9,668 nucleotides of DNA, taken from contig CALDIE010000241.1 of NCBI GenBank assembly GCA_937901625.1, forward strand, positions 1-9,668. The letters are read 5' to 3'. This stretch comes from an uncultured Lachnospiraceae bacterium. Lineage in GTDB: Bacteria > Bacillota > Clostridia > Lachnospirales > Lachnospiraceae. Below, piece by piece: positions 1 through 5,579 of this stretch. The translations under genes and the position numbers were made by a program. Under the pieces are notes generated by a model. That model had not been told where the DNA came from and searched no databases. It saw only the letters and a list, made by a program, of their open reading frames with translations. Every line of letters starts with the position of its first letter. The stretch's first letter is position 1.

Positions 1-800
1 TCAGCCATACCAGTGTGGCACAGATGCCGGTAATGCTGCCGTTGCAGCATAAGGGCACTACGGTAAAACAACCTGCAATTTTGCCGTTGCAGCGCCCGGC
101 GCAAAAGCCGTTAACTTCACAGACCGCGCCGAAGCCGACACAGCGGCAGCAGATCAGGCGTGCGCAGCAGCAGATCAAGGTATTGTCGCCGCAGGAGCAG
201 CTCCAGAGACTTGCTCAGTCGATGCGTGCTGACCTGACGGAAACTGTGCCTGCGCCAAACCTTGACAAGAAACCGGAAGAGCCTGCGTCGATCTTTGACA
301 AGAAACCGGAAGAGCCCGCGTCGATCTTTGATAAGAATGAAGAGTCCGACGCAAAGAACCCGAATGCGGAAACGGCAAAAGCCGATGGGCTGAAAGACGG
401 AGCGTTAAAAGAAGATGCGCCGGCACAAGATGTGGCTAAGGAAAACACAGCAAAGGCTGAGGACGCAAAGGATACAAAAGACGCGACAGTAGATGGCGTG
501 ACGAAAGAAAATAAAATCTCCGGGGAAAAGACCACCGAAGAAAAATCTTCCGGGGAAAAACCTTTAGGAGAAAGTGTTCCGGAGAAAGAAGAAACTGTTT
601 CCGGCAATGCTGCCGATAAGGATGTGACCGATAAGAAGGAAGAACCGCTTAATCCGGCAAAGCCTGCGGAGATGAAAGAGGAACACAGGAAACCCGTAGC
701 CGTGGAAGAAAAACCTTCCACCGCAAACAATGGCGGCTTCGGCGGAAAGTTTAAGAAGCTGTTTCAGGGAAACCATTCCGATAAGCAGGACCGCCAGTAA
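1..800 (+). CDS. Unrecognised charged, repeat-rich protein, 5' end beyond the window
   Basis: I do not recognise this protein. The frame (codons from base 3) is open from the left edge to TAA at 798-800. A GTG at 15 is a possible start, but it has no ribosome binding site and lies inside a repeated motif, so the true start is probably upstream. The visible part has three zones. First, Pro/Gln-rich repeats of the form T-[ST]-V-[AK]-Q followed by P-x-[MI]-L-P-L-Q (two copies). Second, a basic Gln/Arg stretch. Third, about 170 residues dominated by Lys, Glu, Asp, Ala and Pro, with two 11-residue copies of DKKPEEPASIF. The C-terminus turns basic and Gly/Phe-containing (GGFGGKFKKLFQG). No membrane segment or sorting signal is visible. 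It is probably intrinsically disordered. Repeats in multiples of three bases and the long open frame support real coding; function is unknown. Confidence 0.6.
   Translation, partial: SHTSVAQMPVMLPLQHKGTTVKQPAILPLQRPAQKPLTSQTAPKPTQRQQIRRAQQQIKVLSPQEQLQRLAQSMRADLTETVPAPNLDKKPEEPASIFDKKPEEPASIFDKNEESDAKNPNAETAKADGLKDGALKEDAPAQDVAKENTAKAEDAKDTKDATVDGVTKENKISGEKTTEEKSSGEKPLGESVPEKEETVSGNAADKDVTDKKEEPLNPAKPAEMKEEHRKPVAVEEKPSTANNGGFGGKFKKLFQGNHSDKQDRQ
264..329 (+). repeat. Two tandem 33-bp units inside the charged ORF
   Basis: Units 264-296 and 297-329 differ at one base and encode DKKPEEPASIF twice; a degenerate third copy begins at 330 (DKNEES). The in-frame period (11 codons) suggests recent duplication that kept the reading frame. 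Confidence 0.9.
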
Positions 801-842
801 ATGTAGCGGGATCCGCGCCGGAAGATCAATGAAAAAACGATA

Positions 843-880
843 AAAAAGGATCCGCGTTATGATCGGCGAGGATCCTTTTT
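843..880. terminator. Bidirectional intrinsic terminator between convergent genes
   Basis: Perfect 11-bp inverted repeat: AAAAAGGATCC (843-853) pairs with GGATCCTTTTT (870-880), with a 16-nt loop. Because the stem starts with A5 and ends with T5, transcripts from either strand have a stem followed by a U run. It lies 42 bases after the stop of the left ORF and about 110 bases past the stop of thiT, so it can end both convergent transcripts. GGATCC, a six-base palindrome, forms the GC-containing core. Confidence 0.85.
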
Positions 881-900
881 ATATAAGGCAGTATTACGCG

Positions 901-942
901 TTGTATATGGATCTCTGTACCTTGTATAGGGACTCTGTATCC
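901..942. repeat. Two imperfect 21-bp tandem repeats in the convergent intergenic region
   Basis: Units 901-921 and 922-942 share TTGTATA, GGA and CTCTGTA blocks in the same order and differ by two substitutions and a one-base shift. They lie between the terminator and the thiT stop codon. No open frame or RNA fold accounts for them. Together with a short palindrome, GCAGATCTGC at 961-970, they are the only structure I see between 881 and 989. Confidence 0.6.
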
Positions 943-960
943 GGGTAAGTGTATATAAGA

Positions 961-1000
961 GCAGATCTGCAGGTATTTATGAACAGATCCTAAGAAAGTG
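961..1000 (+). repeat. Left copy of an imperfect direct repeat flanking the thiT unit
   Basis: This 40-base stretch matches 1948-1987 without gaps at about 28 of 40 positions. It includes a 15-base exact match, TTATGAACAGATCCT (977-991), and GCAGAT at the same offset (961-966 versus 1948-1953). It covers the thiT stop codon. Confidence 0.5.
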
Positions 1001-1703
1001 CCATCTCCTTAACCTTTGTAAGTGCCTTCTTTACAGGAGGAAGAGAGATGATGATCACGGTGATGATACCTTCCGCGATGATATAAGCGTAGTTATATGC
1101 AACAGGGTAGATCCAGGCAAGGGACTGAGGGAAGTTCTCCGGCATATAGTCCATCCAGTAGAGGTATCCGCCGATACTGTGGAAAAGACCGCGGAAGAAG
1201 ATACCAACAAGGTAACCGGTCAGAAGACCGTTTTTCTTCCTGGAGAAGAATCCGGAAAGACCGAGAGCCGCGAATGCGACGATATAGTCCATGGCTACCT
1301 GATTTAAGGAAAGCATATAGGAACTTCCTCCCTGAACAAACTGAAGCAGGCCGTAAGCAAAAGCGCTGATCAATCCTATGGTGGGACCGTACCAGTATCC
1401 GATGATGGTCACGAATAACATGGAGCAGAGAGTAACGGAACCGCCCCAGGGCATACGGAAGATCTTTACATAGGAAAGCGCAAAGGCAAGCGCGAGAGAT
1501 ACAGCGGAAAAGACGAGCTGCTTAACATTGAAGATCTTCTTTTTGGGAACGACCTCTCCTTCCTCGTTGACGGGGGCACTCTTAAGCATTGCCACGGTGA
1601 CGATCAGCAAAAAGATCAGGATGATACTTACAAATATACCCGTTTGAGTAAGTTCGAAGTAAGCGTCGGAACCTTCTCCGACTTTTGTGATAAAAGTAGA
1701 CAT
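990..1703 (-). CDS. thiT: Energy-coupled thiamine transporter S component ThiT
   Basis: Membrane substrate-binding (S) component of an ECF transporter that takes up thiamine; it works with shared EcfA/A'/T subunits encoded elsewhere. The protein is 237 residues and largely hydrophobic. The ThiT signature is clear: SYVKIFRMPWGGSVTLCSML (residues 77-96), with the small-residue patch PWGGS, followed by YWYGPTIGL and, near the C-terminus, YNYAYIIAEG, where family members have thiamine-contacting aromatic and acidic residues. An extra N-terminal hydrophobic helix (about residues 21-40) and a charged linker precede the six core helices, making it longer than the classic protein of about 180-190 residues. 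I chose the ATG at 1701-1703 because AAGGAGG lies 7 bases upstream; an in-frame ATG at 1740-1742 has no such site. It is a single-gene unit with its own promoter and a TPP riboswitch, which independently supports the assignment. Confidence 0.95.
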   Translation of the reverse strand: MSTFITKVGEGSDAYFELTQTGIFVSIILIFLLIVTVAMLKSAPVNEEGEVVPKKKIFNVKQLVFSAVSLALAFALSYVKIFRMPWGGSVTLCSMLFVTIIGYWYGPTIGLISAFAYGLLQFVQGGSSYMLSLNQVAMDYIVAFAALGLSGFFSRKKNGLLTGYLVGIFFRGLFHSIGGYLYWMDYMPENFPQSLAWIYPVAYNYAYIIAEGIITVIIISLPPVKKALTKVKEMALS

Positions 1704-1710
1704 AAAAAAA

Positions 1711-1738
1711 CCTCCTTGAATAACATAACGCAAGAAGG
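1711..1738 (-). promoter_or_regulatory. Shine-Dalgarno-sequestering hairpin (riboswitch expression platform)
   Basis: In the thiT mRNA, CCTTCTTG (1738-1731) can pair with CAAGGAGG (1718-1711) over 8 bp, with one G-U pair and a 12-nt loop, burying the ribosome binding site. No U run follows, so this is translational control and not termination. The same arm, CTTCTT (1737-1732), can instead pair with AGGAAG (1769-1764), the conserved 3' strand of the TPP aptamer, over 6 bp with one G-U. The two states are mutually exclusive: TPP-bound aptamer frees the arm to hide the ribosome site (off); free aptamer captures the arm (on). The pairings are seen in the sequence; the switching model is inference. 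Confidence 0.7.
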
Positions 1739-1761
1739 GCATAGTCTGAGAAAACGATCAT

Positions 1762-1859
1762 TGCTTCCTTACGCCGGTATTATCCGGTTCAAGTAGTGAG
1801 GGTTCGATCTTTACCGTTTAACAGGTTTAAGACCAGTCTCAGCATCTGCACCCCTAGCA
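1762..1859 (-). promoter_or_regulatory. TPP riboswitch (THI element)
   Basis: Read on the minus strand, the leader has the thi-box landmarks in order: GGGGTGC near the 5' end, GCTGAGA (1843-1837), an ACCC-type segment (GAACCCTC), then GAACCGG and GATAATACCGGCGTAAGG, close to the pyrophosphate-sensor consensus. TGCT (1859-1856) pairs with AGCA (1765-1762) to close helix P1. It sits between the thiT promoter and the thiT ribosome binding site, as expected for repression by thiamine pyrophosphate. The pyrimidine-sensor arm (P3) is short, as in most bacterial members. Confidence 0.95.
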
Positions 1860-1881
1860 TCATTATTTGATTGCAAGGAAT

Positions 1882-1910
1882 AATATAGATGTATTAAAAT
1901 AAATTGTCAA
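1882..1910 (-). promoter_or_regulatory. Sigma-A-type promoter for thiT
   Basis: On the minus strand, TTGACA (1910-1905, perfect -35) is followed by an AT-rich 17-bp spacer and TATATT (1887-1882, 5 of 6 to TATAAT). Transcription would start near 1875, about 15 bases before the TPP aptamer. Confidence 0.85.
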
Positions 1911-1933
1911 GGGAGCTGTTTTCTCAGTATCCT
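1904..1933 (+). promoter_or_regulatory. Candidate promoter for the CPBP protease gene
   Basis: TTGTCA (1904-1909, 5 of 6) and TATCCT (1928-1933, 4 of 6) with an 18-bp spacer. Its -35 shares bases with the opposite-strand thiT -35, because TTGTCAA contains TTGTCA on one strand and TTGACA on the other. An alternative is TTGCAA (1871-1876) with TAAAAT (1895-1900). Neither is strong, but the downstream gene is divergent from thiT and needs a promoter here. Confidence 0.35.
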
Positions 1934-1947
1934 TTTTTTGTGTATCG

Positions 1948-1987
1948 GCAGATTTAAGAATGATTATGAACAGATCCTTAGGATGAG
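1948..1987 (+). repeat. Right copy of an imperfect direct repeat flanking the thiT unit
   Basis: Partner of 961-1000. The exact 15-base core is 1964-1978. It lies just upstream of the favoured start codon of the CPBP gene and covers the candidate ribosome binding site at 1980-1983. The two copies bracket thiT, its riboswitch and its promoter, about 987 bases apart. Confidence 0.5.
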
Positions 1988-1991
1988 CAGT

Positions 1992-2726
1992 ATGGGAAAG
2001 AATAAAAAAGATGATCCGGTGGTTGAAAATGATAATTCGAAACGTTCGGTTTTGGGACAGGCGGGATACGTCTTCGGACCGATCCTGTTTTTCATGATCC
2101 TCTATATAGGAATTCAGGTTATCTGTTCTGTGGTTTTGATCATAACGGGGCAGGTTACAGAGGAGGGCGAGCTTTCCGGTATGATGCAGACCTTTGCGAC
2201 AATGGTATCCATGACCTGGTGCGGGATTTTTATATTCTTGCGATACCGTAAGGAGAATATCTTTCCTGCGCGGCTGCCTCTTTTGGGAAAACGCGGGATT
2301 CTGACTTTCCTTGCCATCTTTGTTGCGGCGGGAGGACTGGCCGTCGGACTAAACAGGCTGATCTTTGCGGTGGTCAGGACTACCGGCGTAGGTTTGGAGT
2401 ACTTAAAGAGCGCGTCATTTCAGGGGGATATACATCCCTTGATCGCGGTACTTGCCTATGTGATCGTGGCACCGCTTATGGAGGAGATCGTCTTTCGAGG
2501 GATCGTCTGCGCAAGGATTGAGACTGTATGGGGGAAAACGGCAGCAGTGATCCTCTCTTCGGTCGTCTTTGCTCTGTATCATATCAATCCGGTTCAGATG
2601 GTCTATGCGCTGCTTATGGGATTGATCATGGGATATTTAAGAGTCGGCCGGTCTACCTGGTGGATGGCACTGGCTTTCCACATGGGTGCTAACGCCTTTA
2701 GCATACTCGTCGGTTTCTTGTCATAG
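1992..2726 (+). CDS. CPBP-family (CAAX/Abi) intramembrane metalloprotease
   Basis: Predicted glutamyl intramembrane protease of the CPBP family, which includes Rce1-like CAAX processing enzymes and bacteriocin self-immunity proteins. Its 244 residues form a polar N-terminus of about 20 residues and several hydrophobic helices. The conserved motifs are present: APLMEEIVFRG with E164, E165 and R169; FALYH ending in H197; and FHMGAN with H230 and N234. The active site therefore looks intact. Substrate is unknown; no bacteriocin or prenylated peptide gene is adjacent. The start is uncertain. ATG 1992 has AGGA eight bases upstream and is preferred; ATG 1983 and TTG 1938 are in frame upstream but have poorer ribosome sites. 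It is divergent from thiT and appears monocistronic, since a strong new promoter overlaps its stop codon. Confidence 0.88.
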   Translation: MGKNKKDDPVVENDNSKRSVLGQAGYVFGPILFFMILYIGIQVICSVVLIITGQVTEEGELSGMMQTFATMVSMTWCGIFIFLRYRKENIFPARLPLLGKRGILTFLAIFVAAGGLAVGLNRLIFAVVRTTGVGLEYLKSASFQGDIHPLIAVLAYVIVAPLMEEIVFRGIVCARIETVWGKTAAVILSSVVFALYHINPVQMVYALLMGLIMGYLRVGRSTWWMALAFHMGANAFSILVGFLS

Positions 2727-2746
2727 GAAGTACCCGGTGATATAAT
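2718..2746 (+). promoter_or_regulatory. Strong sigma-A promoter with extended -10, head of the long gene series
   Basis: TTGTCA (2718-2723, 5 of 6), a 17-bp spacer, and a perfect TATAAT (2741-2746) preceded by TG at 2738-2739 (extended -10). The -35 overlaps the end of the CPBP gene (stop at 2724-2726). Predicted start near 2753 leaves a leader of about 75 bases before the next gene. Confidence 0.8.
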
Positions 2747-2786
2747 TAACATTTAAGGTTAAAAATGATAAGTCTGCAAAACAGTG

Positions 2787-2804
2787 CTTCGGCGGGTGCC
2801 GGAG
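2787..2804 (+). other. Hairpin in the leader of the ParB-like/BMP gene
   Basis: CTTCGGC (2787-2793) pairs with GCCGGAG (2798-2804) with one G-U and a 4-nt loop. It lies 14 bases upstream of the GGAGGG ribosome site and has no U run, so it is not a terminator. Role unknown; it may stabilise the 5' end or bind a regulator. Confidence 0.4.
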
Positions 2805-2828
2805 GTCGTGCTGAGTTTGGAGGGAATT

Positions 2829-4745
2829 ATGGCAATTACAGATTATGCGAAAGCCTTAAAATCAGGCGAAAAAGATTACAGGGCAAATGTGTCAAAGGGT
2901 TTGTATCCCTATCTTCCCGTTCTCGATGAGCTGATCTCACATGTGGAGATCGATTATCAGGTATCGTTAGGGCTGGTGGAGATCCCTATTAAGTCGATCG
3001 TCGGAACATACAGTTCCGGTCGTACAACGGCATTTGCAAGTAACTTTATGCCCATCCTGGAACAGGATTCGGAGTTTGCCCAGAAATGGGGAACACTCTA
3101 TGACAGTCTGGAAGAGGAAGGGTTGCGTGACCCCATCAAGGCGTATGAATTTAACAACAAGTTCTACGTAATGGAGGGAAATAAGCGGGTTTCCGTTTTA
3201 AAATTTATGGATGCGGTCAGCATAGAGGGAACAGTGGTACGTATGGTTCCCAAGAAGATCGATGATACGGAGAACAGGATTTATTTTGAATTCCTGGATT
3301 TTTATGATAAGACAGGGATCAATTATCTCTATATGTCTGAGGAAGGCAATTTTAAGCGCCTTTTGGAGGTGACATACGGAGAGGACATCGAAAAATGGGA
3401 TAAGGATCAGGAACTGGAGTTTCGTGCTTTCTTCACCTTCTTTGAGAAAGAGTTCCTAGCCAGGGCACAGAATAAGGTCAGTATCACGAGCGGTGATGCC
3501 GCCTGTGTTTATCTGGAGATATTCGGCTATAAGGAAGCGCAGACGAAGTCCCAGACAGAGATCCGTAAGGACATCGCAAGAGTCTGGAATGAGCTTTTAG
3601 TGGCGGCAAAACCCGATCAGGTACGCCTGATCTTAAATCCCACACCGGAATCCCAGAAGACATCGTTGATGAACCTGTTCCCGGTGGGAACTCCGAAGAT
3701 AAAGATCGCGTTTATCCATGATAGGAGTGTACAGACGTCCGCATGGACATACAGTCACGAACTCGGGCGAAAATACATACAGGATGTCTTTGGAGACAAG
3801 ATCGACACCTGTGCTTTTGAACAGGTGGATGTCAGTGAAGCGGATGAAGTGTTTGAAAAAGCGATCAGTGACGGCAACCGTGTGATCTTTGCCACATCGC
3901 CCAAGTTAGCCTCCCCTGCGCTTAAGGCGGCTATCAACCATCCGGATGTAAATATTTTAAACTGCTCCATGAATATTAACCACAAGATGATCCGCTCCTA
4001 CTATCTGAGAATGTATGAGGCAAAGTTTATCAGCGGCGCGATCGCGGGTTCGATCTTAAAAGAGGGAACGATCGGATATCTCTCCGATTACCCGATCCAC
4101 GGGACGACGGCGGAAATCAATGCCTTTGCGCTGGGCGTACAGATGACCAACCCGCAGGCGAAGGTGGTACTGGAATGGACGCAGATCAAAAACCGTGACG
4201 CGGAAGAGGAATTCAAAAAAAAGCATGTAACACTGATATCCGGCAGAGATATGAATGCCACTCGTGCGTCCGGCAAAGAGTTCGGGCTCTTTATGTTAAA
4301 TGATGACGGATCCCATACGAATCTGGCGATGCCGGTAAGACATTGGGGAAAGCTTTATGAGGAGATCATCCGTTCCGTGATGCGCGGCGCTTACAAGAAT
4401 GATGATACGGTTGCGGGACAGCAGGGTTTGAATTATTTCTGGGGCATGTCCTCCGAGGCAGTCGATGTCATCTATTCCAGAAACCTGCCTGCGGGAGCCG
4501 TCCGGCTCCTGCGTAATCTGCGGGCCGGGATCAAATCCATGGAGATCAGTCCGTTTACCGGACCGATGTATTCACAGGATGGGATGCTTCGCTGTGTGGA
4601 CGGACAGGTTTTATCTCCGCAGGAGTGTGTGGACATAGACTGGCTGCTTGAAAATATCGAGGGGTATATACCGGAAATTTCGGAGTTAAAAGAGGATGCG
4701 CTGGGATTGGTAAAGATCCAGGGTGTAAAGACGGATGCGGATTGA
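2829..4745 (+). CDS. Cytosolic fusion of ParB-like domain and BMP/PnrA-like nucleoside-binding domain
   Basis: Protein of 638 residues. Residues about 45-140 resemble a ParB/sulfiredoxin-like N-terminal fold: a core strand (VEIPIKSIVGTYSSGRT) and the box FYVMEGNKRVSVLKFM (112-127), like the E/GNxR segment of ParB-type proteins. A helical linker (about 150-285) follows. Residues about 290-590 match the BMP (basic membrane protein, PnrA/TmpC) substrate-binding fold: KIKIAFIHDRSVQTSAWTY at the start, then IFATSPKLASPALKAAINHP, then AKFISGAIAGSILKEGTIGY. BMP proteins usually are secreted lipoproteins that bind purine nucleosides for ABC import. Here there is no signal peptide or lipobox, so the binding domain should be cytosolic and act as a sensor or enzyme partner; this is inference. 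The start at ATG 2829 has GGAGGG just upstream; a GTG at 2784 lacks one. It is first in the series, 42 bases before the phosphoesterase. It may be labelled a BMP-family ABC substrate-binding protein, which would be misleading. Confidence 0.82.
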   Translation: MAITDYAKALKSGEKDYRANVSKGLYPYLPVLDELISHVEIDYQVSLGLVEIPIKSIVGTYSSGRTTAFASNFMPILEQDSEFAQKWGTLYDSLEEEGLRDPIKAYEFNNKFYVMEGNKRVSVLKFMDAVSIEGTVVRMVPKKIDDTENRIYFEFLDFYDKTGINYLYMSEEGNFKRLLEVTYGEDIEKWDKDQELEFRAFFTFFEKEFLARAQNKVSITSGDAACVYLEIFGYKEAQTKSQTEIRKDIARVWNELLVAAKPDQVRLILNPTPESQKTSLMNLFPVGTPKIKIAFIHDRSVQTSAWTYSHELGRKYIQDVFGDKIDTCAFEQVDVSEADEVFEKAISDGNRVIFATSPKLASPALKAAINHPDVNILNCSMNINHKMIRSYYLRMYEAKFISGAIAGSILKEGTIGYLSDYPIHGTTAEINAFALGVQMTNPQAKVVLEWTQIKNRDAEEEFKKKHVTLISGRDMNATRASGKEFGLFMLNDDGSHTNLAMPVRHWGKLYEEIIRSVMRGAYKNDDTVAGQQGLNYFWGMSSEAVDVIYSRNLPAGAVRLLRNLRAGIKSMEISPFTGPMYSQDGMLRCVDGQVLSPQECVDIDWLLENIEGYIPEISELKEDALGLVKIQGVKTDAD

Positions 4746-4787
4746 TTAAGAGGGTAATTATCATTAAGATATTCGGGAGCGAGTTCG

Positions 4788-5564
4788 ATGAGGATATTGG
4801 CCATAGCAGACAAAGAATCAAAGAGTTTGTGGGATTATTATCAGCCCGGAAAGTTAGACGGGATCGATCTGATCATATCCTGCGGGGATCTGGATCCCCG
4901 CTACCTGTCCTTTTTGTGTACTTTTACACATGCGCCGGTTTTATATGTGCGGGGAAATCATGATGATAAGTATTCAAAGATCCCGCCCGACGGCTGCATT
5001 TGTATAGAGGATGATATTTATGTACACGACGGGGTGAGGATCCTGGGGATCGGCGGTTCCATGCGCTATAAAGCGGGCGATAACCAGTATTCCCAGAGAG
5101 AGATGGATTTCAAAGTCTGGAAACTGGGATTAAAGATCCTGCGGCACAGGGGCTTTGATATCCTGGTAACCCACTCGCCGGCCTTTGAAGTCAATGACGG
5201 AAAAGACCTGCCGCATGTCGGGTTTAAGGCTTTCAGGACTCTTTTGGATCGCTATTCTCCCAGATACTTTATGCACGGGCATGTACACATGTCTTACGGG
5301 AGAGAGTATAAGAGGCTTTCCGTATATCAGAAAACACTGATCATCAACGCCTATGAAACCTACATCTTTGATTACGAGACCGAGTATGAGGATAAGTTTG
5401 AAAAGGCACTTGAGAGTACGATCAAAAACGAAGAGGAAAAGAAGATAAAGCAGCAGCGGCTTAAAGAACTGGAGGATGTAAAGAAAACAGAACAGGAAGA
5501 GGCAGCCAAAACCATTGAAGAGAAGGAAAAAGCCGCAGAGGAAAATACTAAAACAGAGGAATAA
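4788..5564 (+). CDS. Calcineurin-like metallophosphoesterase with altered motif I and coiled-coil tail
   Basis: Predicted metal-dependent phosphoesterase, 258 residues, cytosolic. Catalytic blocks of the family appear in order: motif I AIADKES (D8), motif II GDLD (G33, D34), motif III GNHD (N57, H58, D59), THS (H119) and GHVH (H165, H167). Motif I normally reads D-x-H; here the His position is E10, so one metal site is changed, although E could still bind metal. Residues from about 195 are almost all Lys, Glu, Gln and Ala and should form a charged coiled coil, unusual for a small phosphoesterase; it may mediate oligomerisation or partner binding. Start ATG 4788 has GGGAG eight bases upstream. 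The gene follows the ParB-like/BMP fusion by 42 bases and precedes hisC by 15, so it is likely co-transcribed. Substrate unknown: phosphodiester, nucleotide or phosphoprotein all fit. Confidence 0.85.
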   Translation: MRILAIADKESKSLWDYYQPGKLDGIDLIISCGDLDPRYLSFLCTFTHAPVLYVRGNHDDKYSKIPPDGCICIEDDIYVHDGVRILGIGGSMRYKAGDNQYSQREMDFKVWKLGLKILRHRGFDILVTHSPAFEVNDGKDLPHVGFKAFRTLLDRYSPRYFMHGHVHMSYGREYKRLSVYQKTLIINAYETYIFDYETEYEDKFEKALESTIKNEEEKKIKQQRLKELEDVKKTEQEEAAKTIEEKEKAAEENTKTEE

Positions 5565-5579
5565 ACCGGAGGTAAGAAT

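Noticed and set aside
264..329. Repeat as a CRISPR-like element
   Set aside because: Units are directly tandem without spacers and encode an in-frame peptide repeat.
215..730. Long open frame on the minus strand opposite the charged ORF
   Set aside because: Its Ser/Phe/Ala-rich product is the expected antisense image of Lys/Glu codons. It has no ribosome site, and the repeats fit the plus-strand frame with charged residues.
961..970. Palindrome GCAGATCTGC as an operator or second thiT terminator
   Set aside because: A 10-base palindrome leaves no loop for a hairpin and no U run follows; no nearby regulator gene suggests an operator.
1704..1742. Upstream in-frame ATG for thiT that would add 13 residues
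   Set aside because: It has no Shine-Dalgarno sequence and would put the riboswitch hairpin inside the coding region; ATG 1701-1703 has AAGGAGG at the right distance.
4742..4770. Possible promoter before the phosphoesterase (TTGATT, 17 bp, TAAGAT)
   Set aside because: Only 4 of 6 matches at each box, in a short gap between co-directional genes; chance is likely.
4742..4963. Short overlapping frame starting at the end of the BMP-fusion gene
   Set aside because: It overlaps the phosphoesterase in another frame, has no family resemblance and no clear ribosome site.
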